Assembly: GCA_963780715.1 (NCBI GenBank)
Contig: CAWADK010000019.1
Coordinates: 1-64,000 of the forward strand
Length of the DNA stretch: 64,000 nucleotides
Direction of reading: 5' to 3'
From: JALORV01 sp963780715
Lineage (GTDB): Bacteria; Pseudomonadota; Gammaproteobacteria; Burkholderiales; Burkholderiaceae_F
This document shows positions 11,966 through 20,785 of the stretch, piece after piece (position 1 is the first letter of the stretch; every line of letters starts with the position of its first letter). The notes beneath the pieces are model-generated. The model did no database searches, was not told the origin of the DNA, and saw nothing but the letters and a program-made list of their open reading frames with translations. The position numbers and the translations under genes are program-made.

Positions 11966-12994
11966 ACGCCGCCATCGACCTGCGTTCGGACACGGTCACG
12001 CGCCCGACCGACGCGATGCGCGCGGCGATGGCCGCCGCACCCGTCGGCGACGACCAGTACGGCGAAGATCCGACCACCAACCACCTCCAGGAGCGGATCG
12101 CAGAACTGCTCGGCAAGGACGCTGCACTGTGGCTGCCGAGCGGCACGATGGCCAACCAGGTGGCGCTGCGCGTGCTGACGCGGCCCGGCGACGACGTCAT
12201 CGTCAGCCGCGAGTCGCACGCCGTGTGGCACGAGACCGGCGGGTCGGCCGCCAATGCCGGCGTGCAGTTCACCGAGATCGGTGCACGCGGGGTCTACACC
12301 GTCGAGGATTTCCTCGACAGCGCGCAAGCCGCGCGGCCACGCGATCTACCCGCCGACCACGCTGCTGGAGATCGAGAACACGCACAACCGCTCGGGCGGC
12401 ATCGTGTTCCCGCAGGATGAAGTGGACCGGCTGTGTGCCGCCGCGCGCGATCATGGCGTGGCCACCTTTCTCGACGGCGCGCGGCTGTGGAACGCCGCGG
12501 TCGCCAGCGATCGGGGTGAAGCGCAGCTCGCGGCGCCGTTCGACCTCGTTGCCGTTGCGCTGTCGAAGGGACTCGGCGCGCCGGGCGGCTCGCTGCTGGC
12601 GGGATCGCGCGAACTGATCGAGCGCGCCACACGCTATCGCCGCATGTTCGGCGGGGCGATGCGTCAGGTCGGCATCTATGCCGCTGCGGGGCTCTACGCA
12701 CTCGACCACCACCGCACGCGCCTGGTCGAGGATCACGCCAACGCGCGGCGCATCGCCACCGTGCTGGCCGAGCACCCGCGCGTCGACCTTGATCTCTCGT
12801 CCGTGCAGACCAACATCATCGTGTTCCGCCTGAGGGACGGCGCGCCGGATGCCGCAATGGTGGTCGAGCGCGCGCGCGAGCGCGGCGTATTGTTGTTTCC
12901 GTTTGGCGCACGCACGCTGCGGGCGGTGACGCATCTCGATGTCAGCGCCGGGCAGTGCGAGCGTGCGGCGGCAATACTTTGCGACATCATCTGA
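11962..12994 (+). CDS. ltaE: Low-specificity L-threonine aldolase (frame break near 12336)
   Basis: PLP enzyme that splits L-threonine or L-allo-threonine to glycine and acetaldehyde. The N-terminal half (DLRSDTVTRPT, GDDQYGEDPT, LPSGTMANQVAL) and the C-terminal half (EIENTHNRSGG, FLDGARLWNA, PLP-lysine motif ALSKGLGAPGGSLL) are in different frames. Dropping one base from the GGCC at 12335-12338 gives the smooth join AQAARHAIYPPTT and a normal product of about 343 residues. Everything else in the family is present, so an artefactual or very recent indel is more likely than old decay. The glycine produced would feed the glycine cleavage system encoded 7 kb downstream. Confidence 0.9.
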
Positions 12995-13025
12995 ACCAGT
13001 CGATTGTGAAAGAAGGAGCACTGCC

Positions 13026-13970
13026 ATGTCGAAGAAGATCATCACTGTGTTCGGCGCTACCGGCGCCCAGGGCGGTGGCCTGGCGCGAGCCATCCTGGCT
13101 GACCCGAAAGGCGAGTTCGCCGTGCGTGCCGTCACGCGGAAGCCCGACTCGGACGCCGCCCGGGCGTTTGCCACGGCTGGCGCTGACGTCGTGGCGGCCG
13201 ACCTTGACGACGCCGCCAGCGTCCTGCGCGCGATGAATGGTGCCTATGGCGCCTACTGCGTGACCAACTTCTGGGAGCACTTGTCGCCAGAGAAGGAACT
13301 CGCCCAGGCCGCGACGCTCGCGAACGCCGCAGCAAAGGCCGGTGTGAAGCACGTCGTCTGGTCGACACTCGAGGACACGCGCGCCTTTTTTCCGGCCGAC
13401 GGCAAGCGCATGCCCGTGCTGATGGGCAAGTACAACGTGCCGCACTTTGACGCCAAGGGCGAGGCGAACAAGCTCTTCACCGGCCACGTGCCGACAACGC
13501 TGGTCAATACGAGCTTTTACTGGGACAACCTGATCCACTTCGGCATGGGCCCGAAGAAGGGGCCCGACGGCGTGCTCGCGATCACGCTGCCGATGGCCGA
13601 CAAGCGGCTCTCGGGCATCGCGGCCGAGGACATCGGCAAGTGCGTTTACGGCATCTTCAAGGGTGGCGTGGCCAACGTCGGCAAGACCTACGGCATCGCC
13701 GGCGAGCACCTGACGGGCTCGCAGATGGCCGCCGCGCTGACCAAGGCGCTGGGCCAGACCGTGCGCTACAACGCGGTCACGCCTGAGCAGTTCCGCGGCT
13801 TCGGGTTTCCCGGCGCCGAGGACCTGGGCAACATGTTCCAGTTCTATGCCGAGTTCGAGGACTACTTCACGGGTGCCCGCCCACTCGACGTGGCCCGCAG
13901 GCTGAACCCCGAACTGCAGGACTTTGCGACCTTCCTGGCGCGCAATGCGGGGCGCATTCCGCTCGCCTGA
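13026..13970 (+). CDS. NmrA-like NAD(P)-binding protein
   Basis: A 314-residue atypical short-chain dehydrogenase of the NmrA/HSCARG group. The N-terminal dinucleotide motif VFGATGAQGGGLARAI is clear, and the C-terminal part matches NmrA-like proteins. Such proteins often act as NAD(P)(H) redox sensors instead of enzymes, and the catalytic YxxxK of true dehydrogenases is not evident. The start at 13026 has a good Shine-Dalgarno sequence (AAGGAG, about 13012-13017). It lies 31 bases after the aldolase stop and may share its transcript. Confidence 0.88.
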   Translation: MSKKIITVFGATGAQGGGLARAILADPKGEFAVRAVTRKPDSDAARAFATAGADVVAADLDDAASVLRAMNGAYGAYCVTNFWEHLSPEKELAQAATLANAAAKAGVKHVVWSTLEDTRAFFPADGKRMPVLMGKYNVPHFDAKGEANKLFTGHVPTTLVNTSFYWDNLIHFGMGPKKGPDGVLAITLPMADKRLSGIAAEDIGKCVYGIFKGGVANVGKTYGIAGEHLTGSQMAAALTKALGQTVRYNAVTPEQFRGFGFPGAEDLGNMFQFYAEFEDYFTGARPLDVARRLNPELQDFATFLARNAGRIPLA

Positions 13971-14023
13971 TCAAATGCGGCGAGGGATGTTGAACCTATG
14001 ACGTGACAGCCGTATGAACCGGT

Positions 14024-14059
14024 GGACGTTGCGCAGGCCCCCGTGGGGCGCTAACGTCC
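14024..14059 (+). promoter_or_regulatory. Strong hairpin in the leader of the ABC importer operon
   Basis: The 221-base gap between the NmrA-like gene and the importer operon holds an inverted repeat, GGACGTT (14024-14030) with AACGTCC (14053-14059), whose interior also pairs (GCG/CGC and CCCC/GGGG). A second long pairing is possible downstream between GGTACCGC and GCGGTAC near 14113-14155. No U-tract follows, so it is not a standard terminator. It may be a structured leader; no known riboswitch consensus was recognised. Confidence 0.45.
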
Positions 14060-14191
14060 GCCCGGCCGAGAAGCCCGGAAGCGCAGTCGTCTGAACCGGA
14101 GCTACGCGGGCTGGTACCGCTGGCATGACGCAGCGGCGGTTTGTTCCGGCGGTACGCCGGCCCTTGAGTGACCACGTTCGGGAGGACACCG

Positions 14192-15205
14192 ATGTTTCGT
14201 CGTGAGTTCATCGCTACTGCTGGCGCGCTTGCCGCTGCCAGCCTGCCCGGTTGGGCACAGGCGCAGGCAGCGCGTGCCATTTGCTACAACTGTCCGCCCG
14301 AGTGGGCTGACTGGGGCGGCATGCTGAAGCTCGTCAATCAGAAGCTCAACATTGCCGTTCCGCCGGACAACAAGAATTCGGGCCAGACACTGGCGGCGCT
14401 GATTGCCGAGAAGGCCAATCCGGTCGCGGACATCGCCTACTTCGGCGGCCAGTTCGGTCCGCAGGCGCGCGCCGCCGACGTACTGACCCCGTTCAAGCCG
14501 GCGCGTTTCGGCGACATCCCGACCGGCATGAAAGACCCGGACGGCTACTGGTTCACGATCCACTCCGGCACGCTGGGATTGTTCATCAATACCGCCGCGC
14601 TGCGCGGCAAACCGGTGCCGCAGTCGTGGCGCGACCTGCTCAAGCCCGAGTACAAGGGGATGATCGGATACCTGAATCCGGCCAGCGCCGCGGTCGGGCA
14701 GGTCGGAGTGATCGCCGTGAATCTCGCACTCGGTGGCACCTACGAGAACCTCGACCCCGGCATCGCCTTCTTCAAGCAGCTGCAGGCCAACCAGCCGATC
14801 GTTCCCACCCAGACCTCGTATGCACGCGTGCTGTCGGGCGAGATTCCGATCCTCTTCGACTATGACTTCAACGCCTATCGCGCGAAGTACAAGGACAACG
14901 CGCCGGTGGCGTTCACGATCCCGACCGAAGGCACGCAGCAGTTGCCGTACATCATGGGTCTGGTAGCCAAGGGCCCCAATCCTGATCAGGGCAAGAAGAT
15001 CCTCGACTTCCTGTTGTCCGACGACGGTCAGCGTCACTGGGCCAGCGCCTTCCTGCGCCCGGTATTCGCCTCTGCGCTGACGCCGGAGATGAAAAGCCGA
15101 TTCCTGCCGGACGCGGACTATGCGCGGGCCAAGCCGCTGGACGTATTCAAGTTGTCGGCCGCGAGCAAGATGATCGGCGAGCGCTACCAGAAAGAAGTCG
15201 GCTGA
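14192..15205 (+). CDS. ABC importer, periplasmic substrate-binding protein
   Basis: A 337-residue extracellular solute-binding protein of the group that serves iron(III), thiamine, polyamine and phosphonate importers. It begins with a cleavable signal (RREFIATAGALAAASLPGWAQAQA), and the mature part has the usual two-lobe features. The ATG at 14192 is chosen because GGAGG lies just upstream and the signal peptide starts there. It heads an operon with two permeases, an ATPase and a phosphodiesterase. The ligand cannot be read directly; the linked phosphodiesterase suggests an organophosphate. Confidence 0.88.
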   Translation: MFRREFIATAGALAAASLPGWAQAQAARAICYNCPPEWADWGGMLKLVNQKLNIAVPPDNKNSGQTLAALIAEKANPVADIAYFGGQFGPQARAADVLTPFKPARFGDIPTGMKDPDGYWFTIHSGTLGLFINTAALRGKPVPQSWRDLLKPEYKGMIGYLNPASAAVGQVGVIAVNLALGGTYENLDPGIAFFKQLQANQPIVPTQTSYARVLSGEIPILFDYDFNAYRAKYKDNAPVAFTIPTEGTQQLPYIMGLVAKGPNPDQGKKILDFLLSDDGQRHWASAFLRPVFASALTPEMKSRFLPDADYARAKPLDVFKLSAASKMIGERYQKEVG

Positions 15206-15217
15206 GTTGACCTGTTC

Positions 15218-16051
15218 GTGCGGTTGAGCAGGGTGCGCGACGATCGCCTCTGGCTGGTAGCGCTGCTGGCGCCGGCGGCGATCGTCTTCATTGCCTTCTT
15301 CCTGCTGCCGCTGGCGCGCCTGTTTCTCATCGGGGGCAGCGGCCCGATGGGCTGGAGCGCGTACGCGGCGGCATTCACCGAGGCGCGCTACCTGAAGAGC
15401 CTGGTGTCCACCGTGCTGCTGTCGGCCGGCGTGACGGCGGTCACTCTTGCCATCAGCGGACTGGCGGGCGTATTCCTGCAGCGCAATCGCTTCAGCGGTC
15501 GTGCTCTGGTGACGGCGCTGCTCACGCTTCCGCTAGCGTTTCCCGGCGTTGTGATCGGCTTCATGGTCATCATGCTGGCGGGTCGGCAGGGACTGATTCC
15601 GGACATCACCGATGCACTGGTCGGAGAACGGCTGGTGTTTGCCTATTCGATGGCGGGCCTTTTCATGGGCTACGTGTACTTCTCGATCCCGCGCACGATC
15701 CTCACCGTGATGGCCGCTGCCGAAAAGCTCGACCCGCGCATCGAGGAGGCTGCCCGCTCGCTCGGTGCCGGCCGTTGGCGCGTCGTGCGCGATGTGATCG
15801 TGCCGGCGCTCAAACCGGCCTTCCTGTCGGCCGGCGCCATCTGCTTCGCCACCGCGATGGGCGCCTTTGGCACAGCGTTCACGCTCGCTACGCGCATCAA
15901 CGTGCTGCCGATGGTCATCTACACCGAGTTCACGCTGCAGGCCAATCTCGCAATGGCAGCGGCCTTGTCGTTCGTCCTGGGTGCAATCACCTGGGCGGCG
16001 CTGGCACTGGCACGCACGGCAGCCGGCAGCACGGTGGCGGCGGCAGGCTGA
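15218..16051 (+). CDS. ABC importer permease 1
   Basis: A 277-residue inner-membrane permease with about six hydrophobic segments and the EAA loop (IEEAARSLGAGRWRVVRDVIVPALKP) that contacts the ATPase. It starts with GTG 12 bases after the binding-protein gene. It matches the PotB/CysT-type permease family and should pair with the next gene as a heterodimer. Confidence 0.88.
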   Translation: MRLSRVRDDRLWLVALLAPAAIVFIAFFLLPLARLFLIGGSGPMGWSAYAAAFTEARYLKSLVSTVLLSAGVTAVTLAISGLAGVFLQRNRFSGRALVTALLTLPLAFPGVVIGFMVIMLAGRQGLIPDITDALVGERLVFAYSMAGLFMGYVYFSIPRTILTVMAAAEKLDPRIEEAARSLGAGRWRVVRDVIVPALKPAFLSAGAICFATAMGAFGTAFTLATRINVLPMVIYTEFTLQANLAMAAALSFVLGAITWAALALARTAAGSTVAAAG

Positions 16052-16059
16052 GCGCAGCA

Positions 16060-16881
16060 ATGAGCGCCGCGATGAACCATCGAACGACCGCGTTCTGGCT
16101 GCAGCTGGCCTTCACCTTGTTCGTATGCGCGTTCCTGATCGTGCCGGTCGGCCTGTCGATCATGGCCGGTGTGACCAGGGACATGTTCATCGGAATCGCC
16201 AGCGGCGTGACGCTGCAATGGCTGGTCAAGGTCTGGACCGACTATCGGCAGACCGTGTTCCTGTCGATCCAGATCGCACTGGCGTGTCTGGCATGCACTC
16301 TGGTTCTCGGCGTACCTGCGGCCTACGTGCTGGCGCGTCGGCAGAACGCGTTTACCCGCGCCGTCGAAGAACTGCTGGTGATGCCGGTGGCTGTACCCGG
16401 CCTGGCCACGGCACTTGCGCTGATCGTCACCTATGGCGGCTGGGGCGATTTCCGGCGCAGCTGGGTGTTCATCCTGGTCGGCCATGTGCTGTTCACGCTG
16501 CCTTTCATGGTGCGCAGCGTGCTGGCGGTGCTGAGCTCGATCGACCTCAGGACGCTGGAGGAGGGCGCGCGCAGCCTTGGAGCGAGCTTCGTGCAGCGCT
16601 TCTTCGGCATCGTTCTGCCCAACTGCCGCGGCGGCATCCTCGCCGGATCGCTGATGGTGGTCACGCTCTCGCTGGGCGAGTTCAACATGACATTGCTGCT
16701 TCATACCCCGCTCACGCAGACGCTGCCGGTCGGCCTGGCCGATACCTATGCCTCGCTGCGACTGGAGGTCGGCAGCGCCTACACGCTGATCTTCTTCATC
16801 ATCATCATTCCCTTGCTGATCGCCATGCAATGGGCCGCCGCGCCGCCAGTACGGCGCCGGCCGGTTGAGGAAAAGCCATGA
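16060..16881 (+). CDS. ABC importer permease 2
   Basis: A 273-residue permease of the PotC type with about six membrane segments and its own EAA loop (LEEGARSLGASFVQRFFGIVLPN). The ATG at 16060 lies 8 bases after the permease 1 stop. It completes the membrane channel of the importer. Confidence 0.88.
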   Translation: MSAAMNHRTTAFWLQLAFTLFVCAFLIVPVGLSIMAGVTRDMFIGIASGVTLQWLVKVWTDYRQTVFLSIQIALACLACTLVLGVPAAYVLARRQNAFTRAVEELLVMPVAVPGLATALALIVTYGGWGDFRRSWVFILVGHVLFTLPFMVRSVLAVLSSIDLRTLEEGARSLGASFVQRFFGIVLPNCRGGILAGSLMVVTLSLGEFNMTLLLHTPLTQTLPVGLADTYASLRLEVGSAYTLIFFIIIIPLLIAMQWAAAPPVRRRPVEEKP

Positions 16882-16912
16882 GCGCCGCGCGGCCGCTCCG
16901 AAGGCGCTCGCT

Positions 16913-16947
16913 CCCCCTTGGGGGGGCGGCGCGAAGCGCCAAGGGGG
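16913..16947 (+). repeat. Burkholderiales-type CCCCCTTGG...CCAAGGGGG intergenic repeat
   Basis: Between permease 2 and the ATPase gene lies a compact nested palindrome: CCCCCTTGG (16913-16921) pairs with CCAAGGGGG (16939-16947), and inside it GGCGC GAA GCGCC forms a second hairpin (16928-16940). From memory, short elements of this kind are scattered in many copies through Comamonadaceae-like genomes. Its place inside an operon could affect the relative level of the ATPase mRNA. Confidence 0.7.
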
Positions 16948-16954
16948 CCACGCA

Positions 16955-18013
16955 ATGAGCGGCACCGCGATACGGCTTGAAAGCTGCGGCAAGACCTTTG
17001 CCGACGGCACACGTGCCCTCGATCCGGTGGACCTGGACTTCACCGCAGGGGAAACCGTGGTGCTGCTAGGCCCGAGCGGCTGCGGCAAGACCACGACGCT
17101 GCGCATCGTCGCGGGGCTGGAGTTGCCGGATGCGGGAGGTCGAGTCCTGTTCGACGGCGCCGACGTTACCGCGGTGCCGATCGAGCGACGCAATGTCGGC
17201 ATGGTGTTCCAGAGCTATGCGCTGTTCCCCAACATGTCGGTCGAGGAGAACGTCGCCTACGGCCTCAAGGTGCGCGGCATGCCGGCCGCGGAGCGCAACC
17301 AGCGCGCGCGCGAAATGCTGGCGATGATGCAGATCGCTCCTCTGGCGGCGCGCAGCATCGATCAGCTGTCCGGCGGCCAGCGTCAGCGGGTGGCGCTGGC
17401 GCGCGCGCTCGCGCCGCGGCCGCGCGTTCTTTTGCTTGACGAGCCGCTCACGGCTCTCGATGCGCGCCTTCGCGACACCCTTCGGGTGGAAATCAACCGC
17501 TTGCTGCGCAGCCTGGGCATCACGACCGTTTATGTAACGCACGACCAGGCCGAAGCGATGGCACTGGGCGATCGTATCGTGGTGATGGATCACGGGCGCA
17601 TTGCGCAGATCGGCACGCCGCGCCAGATCTACGAGTCGCCAAGTTCTCGCTACGTGGCAGAGTTCATCGGCACTATGAACGTGGTCGACGGCGAGGTACG
17701 CGACGGAGCGCTGCACTTTGCTGGCGGCCGGCTGCCGCTGCGTGACGAGGCCGCGGCCGGCCGCGGCGAGGCAGTGTTCCGCCCGGAGGACCTGCTGCTG
17801 GCCGCTGCGGGCGCGCCGTCGCAGTTCAGTGGTGAGGTGCTGGCCAGTCTGTTCCAGGGCGACCACACACGGCTGGAGATCGACATCGGCGCCGCGCGTC
17901 CCATCGTGGCGCGCATCGCGCAGCGGCGCGACTTCGCCGTCAGCGAACGTCTGTCGTTCACGCTGGCCGCGCCGGCTATCCTCATGCCTCGAGACAGCAC
18001 TGTTTCCGCATGA
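16955..18013 (+). CDS. ABC importer ATP-binding protein
   Basis: A 352-residue ATPase of the PotA/UgpC type. Walker A GPSGCGKTT is at residues 39-47, followed by the Q loop (VFQSYALFPNMSV), signature LSGGQRQR, Walker B LLLDEP and the switch histidine in YVTHDQAEAM. A C-terminal regulatory (TOBE-like) region of about 100 residues follows. The ATG at 16955 lies after the intergenic repeat. Its end overlaps the phosphodiesterase start by 4 bases. Confidence 0.92.
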   Translation: MSGTAIRLESCGKTFADGTRALDPVDLDFTAGETVVLLGPSGCGKTTTLRIVAGLELPDAGGRVLFDGADVTAVPIERRNVGMVFQSYALFPNMSVEENVAYGLKVRGMPAAERNQRAREMLAMMQIAPLAARSIDQLSGGQRQRVALARALAPRPRVLLLDEPLTALDARLRDTLRVEINRLLRSLGITTVYVTHDQAEAMALGDRIVVMDHGRIAQIGTPRQIYESPSSRYVAEFIGTMNVVDGEVRDGALHFAGGRLPLRDEAAAGRGEAVFRPEDLLLAAAGAPSQFSGEVLASLFQGDHTRLEIDIGAARPIVARIAQRRDFAVSERLSFTLAAPAILMPRDSTVSA

Positions 18014-18825
18014 TCCTGGCCCAGATTTCTGATCTGCATATCAAGCCGCAGCGCCGGCTCGCCTATGGCGTGGTCGACACCGCGGCCATGCTGGAACGCT
18101 GCGTCGAGGCGATCCTGCAATTGAAGCAGCGCCCCGATGCTGTGATTGCCACCGGCGACCTGGTCGACCTCGGGCGCCCGGAGGAATACGGACTCCTGCG
18201 TGAGATCCTCGCCCCGCTTGCCTCGGTGCCGCTGTATCTGTTGCCAGGGAACCATGACGATCGGGCGGCCCTGCGGGCAGCATTTCCGGATCACGACTAC
18301 CTGCGCCGTTGGCAGCCCTTCATCCAGTACGTCATCGAAGATCATGCGCTGCGGATCGTCGCGCTGGACACGGTGATCCCTGGCCAGGGTGGCGGTGAAC
18401 TGTGCGCGGAGCGGCTTGCCTGGCTCGATCGAACGCTTGCGCAAAGCGATCGACCAACGATGGTGGCCTTGCACCACCCGCCGTTCGTCACCGGGATCGG
18501 CCATATGGATCGTGTCGGTCTCACCGGCACCGAGCTCCTGGCCCAGGTGCTGTTACGTCATCCGCAGGTGACTCGTGTGATCGCCGGACACCTGCATCGC
18601 CCGATCACCTGCACGTTCGGAGGCACGGTGGTCAGCGTGTCCCCCAGCCCGGCGCACCTGGTAGCGCTCGACCTGTCCGCCGATGCGCCGGACGACTTCG
18701 TGATGGAGCCCCCTGGATTTCTGCTGCACGCGCAAACCGCAAGCGGCCTGGTGACCCACACGGCGTACATCGGCGGGTTCGCCGGCCCGTATCCGTTTCG
18801 CGAGGGCGGACGGCTGATCGACTAG
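18010..18825 (+). CDS. Calcineurin-like phosphodiesterase (GpdQ/CpdA type)
   Basis: A 271-residue cytoplasmic metallophosphoesterase. The full metal-ligand set is visible in order: ISDLHI, GDLVD, GNHDD, ALHHPP and AGHLHRP. Relatives hydrolyse cyclic AMP or glycerophosphodiesters. The 4-base ATGA overlap with the importer ATPase ties it to that operon, which suggests that it processes the imported compound, perhaps a phosphodiester used as phosphorus or carbon source. This substrate is an inference. Confidence 0.88.
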   Translation: MILAQISDLHIKPQRRLAYGVVDTAAMLERCVEAILQLKQRPDAVIATGDLVDLGRPEEYGLLREILAPLASVPLYLLPGNHDDRAALRAAFPDHDYLRRWQPFIQYVIEDHALRIVALDTVIPGQGGGELCAERLAWLDRTLAQSDRPTMVALHHPPFVTGIGHMDRVGLTGTELLAQVLLRHPQVTRVIAGHLHRPITCTFGGTVVSVSPSPAHLVALDLSADAPDDFVMEPPGFLLHAQTASGLVTHTAYIGGFAGPYPFREGGRLID

Positions 18826-18928
18826 GGCGTGGCGAGGTTTATCGGCCGTCGCGGTCGCGGCGGTCATTCGGCAGCCAGATGCGGGCTCCGAAGATGCCGG
18901 GTTACACTTGCCGTTCGCTGATGTAGGT

Positions 18929-19117
18929 CGAAGCGGGAGAGTGCATCCGGAGCTGGATGCCGCCGAAGGCGCAATCTCACCCGGAATCGCTCAGGTTCAA
19001 GAACCGCTTCGTCGCCGGCGACTCTGGAGAGACTGCGTGCCACCGGCGCGCGGCGCCGAAGGGGCAGGGGCCGCAGTTCACACTGCGTCTCCCGAACTCT
19101 CAGGCAAAAGGACAGAG
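18929..19117 (+). ncRNA. Tandem glycine riboswitch (gcvT motif), two aptamers
   Basis: Two glycine aptamers in series. Aptamer 1 (about 18929-19011) is closed by CGAAGCGG/CCGCTTCG and holds GGGAGAGTGC, CGCCGAAGG and AATCGCTCAGG. Aptamer 2 (about 19022-19117) is closed by CTCTG/CAGAG and holds GGAGAGACTGC, GCGCCGAAGG and the ACTCTCAGGCAAAAGGAC end typical of the class. It lies directly upstream of gcvT-gcvH-gcvP, where this element normally turns on expression when glycine is abundant. Confidence 0.95.
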
Positions 19118-19160
19118 GGGTGCGGCACGGCCACGGTCGGACTGCGCCCCTTTTCTTTTT
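19117..19160 (+). terminator. Expression platform of the glycine riboswitch (intrinsic terminator)
   Basis: GGGGTGC (19117-19123) can pair with GCGCCCC (19144-19150), with one G-U pair, and is followed by TTTTCTTTTT. The 5' arm begins at the last base of the second aptamer's closing stem, so aptamer folding and terminator folding would compete. That fits glycine-dependent antitermination of gcvT. Confidence 0.7.
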
Positions 19161-19170
19161 ACGGAGTCAC

Positions 19171-20250
19171 ATGGGCAAGCGAACCCCCCTTTACGACACG
19201 CACGTCGCCTCGGGCGCGAAGATCGTCGACTTCGGCGGCTGGGACATGCCGGTCGCCTACGGCTCGCAGATCGAGGAGCACCACGCGGTGCGCCGTGACG
19301 CCGGCATGTTCGATGTCTCGCACATGTGCCCGGTGGATGTGACGGGTGCCGATGCGCGCGCGTTCCTCAGGCAGCTCGTCGCGAACAATGTCGACAAGCT
19401 GACCCAGCCCGGCAAGGCGCTCTATGCCTGCATGCTGAACCACGCCGGCGGCGTCATCGACGACCTGATCATCTACTTCCTGCGCGACGACGCGTTCCGT
19501 GTCGTCGTCAACGCATCGACGGCCGATAAGGATCTCGCCTGGATGGAGAAGGTGCGGCTCGACGGCGACTTCAAGGTCACGATCAAGCCGCGGCGCGACC
19601 TGGCGATGATCGCCGTGCAGGGGCCGAACGCGCGCGCGAAGTTCTGGCAGGTGCGGCCCGCGACGAAAGCCGCGACCGAGGGGCTAGGCCCCTTCTTCGC
19701 TGCCGAGGTGGGTGAGCACTTCGTCGCGCGCACCGGCTACACGGGTGAAGACGGGTTCGAGGTCATGCTGCCAGTTGCGCAGGCGCCGGCGCTGTGGGCC
19801 GACCTCAAGGCAGCGGGCGTGGCCGAAGCCGGGCTCGGCGCGCGCGACACGCTGCGGCTCGAGGCTGGCATGAACCTCTATGGCAATGACATGGACGAGG
19901 CGGTCTCGCCCCTCGATGCCGGGCTCGCCTGGACCGTCGACCTGAAGTCGCCGCGCGAATTCGTCGGCCGCGCAGCGCTCGAACGCGACGGCGCGCGCCG
20001 CGCGTGCGTCGGGCTCAAGCTGCTGGACAAGGGTGTGTTGCGCTCGCACCAGAAAGTTGTGACCGCCGCCGGCGACGGCGAGGTCACCAGCGGTACGTTC
20101 TCGCCGACGCTGGGCTACTCGATCGCCATGGCGCGCGTGCCGCGCGAAGTGAAGGTCGGCGATACCGTGCAGGTGGACATCCGCGGCCGGCTCTTGCCGG
20201 CGCAGGTCGTCAAGATGCCGTTCGTGCGGAACGGCAAGGCACTGATATGA
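19171..20250 (+). CDS. gcvT: Glycine cleavage system T protein (aminomethyltransferase)
   Basis: A 359-residue aminomethyltransferase that takes the aminomethyl group from lipoyl-GcvH, releases ammonia and makes 5,10-methylene-tetrahydrofolate. The N-terminus (TPLYDTHVASGAKIVDFGGWDMPV) and the ARTGYTGEDGFE segment are characteristic. The ATG at 19171 is preceded by GGAG (19162-19165) and follows the riboswitch terminator; the longer in-frame GTG start would overlap the riboswitch and is rejected. First gene of gcvT-gcvH-gcvP. Confidence 0.96.
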   Translation: MGKRTPLYDTHVASGAKIVDFGGWDMPVAYGSQIEEHHAVRRDAGMFDVSHMCPVDVTGADARAFLRQLVANNVDKLTQPGKALYACMLNHAGGVIDDLIIYFLRDDAFRVVVNASTADKDLAWMEKVRLDGDFKVTIKPRRDLAMIAVQGPNARAKFWQVRPATKAATEGLGPFFAAEVGEHFVARTGYTGEDGFEVMLPVAQAPALWADLKAAGVAEAGLGARDTLRLEAGMNLYGNDMDEAVSPLDAGLAWTVDLKSPREFVGRAALERDGARRACVGLKLLDKGVLRSHQKVVTAAGDGEVTSGTFSPTLGYSIAMARVPREVKVGDTVQVDIRGRLLPAQVVKMPFVRNGKALI

Positions 20251-20375
20251 GCGTCGCAGGCGTACGCGTCGCTGCGGGTCGCACGTGCACCTGCTCCGAA
20301 TGATTTGCAGGTCGGGCTTCGGGCGTCCGGGTGCCCGAACCGGGTACAGAAACTGAAAGAACTGAAGGAGAAAAG

Positions 20376-20756
20376 ATGAACATCCCTGCCAATCTCAAGT
20401 ACACGGCCTCCCACGAGTGGGTCAAGAAGGGCGACGACGGGCTGCTGTGGATCGGAATCACCGATGCCGCGCAGGACATGCTGGGCGATCTCGTCTTCGT
20501 TGGTGACTTCAAGGTCGGTGCGACGCTGAAAGCCGGCGAGACGGCTGGCGTGGTCGAGTCGGTGAAGGCCGCCTCGGATGTCTACGCGCCGGTCGACGGC
20601 GAAATCGTCGCATTCAATGATTCGCTGGGTTCCGAACCTCAGCAGCTCAACTCCGCGCCCTACGACTCCTGGATCTTCAAGATGAAGACGGGCGCATCGA
20701 TCGACGGCCTGCTCGACGCCAAGGCGTACGAAGCGAACGTCGCTGCCTCGAACTGA
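20376..20756 (+). CDS. gcvH: Glycine cleavage system H protein
   Basis: A 126-residue lipoyl carrier protein that shuttles the aminomethyl group between GcvP, GcvT and the lipoamide dehydrogenase. The lipoylated lysine is K64 in GVVESVKAASDVYAP. A strong AAGGAG precedes the ATG at 20376. It lies 125 bases after gcvT, with no obvious structure in the gap. Confidence 0.96.
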   Translation: MNIPANLKYTASHEWVKKGDDGLLWIGITDAAQDMLGDLVFVGDFKVGATLKAGETAGVVESVKAASDVYAPVDGEIVAFNDSLGSEPQQLNSAPYDSWIFKMKTGASIDGLLDAKAYEANVAASN

Positions 20757-20785
20757 CCCTCGCAACCGTCGACCCCGATTCCGTG

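Noticed and set aside
13971..14191. TPP or other known riboswitch upstream of the importer
   Set aside because: The conserved CTGAGA and related TPP core elements are absent, and no cobalamin, SAM or FMN consensus is visible.
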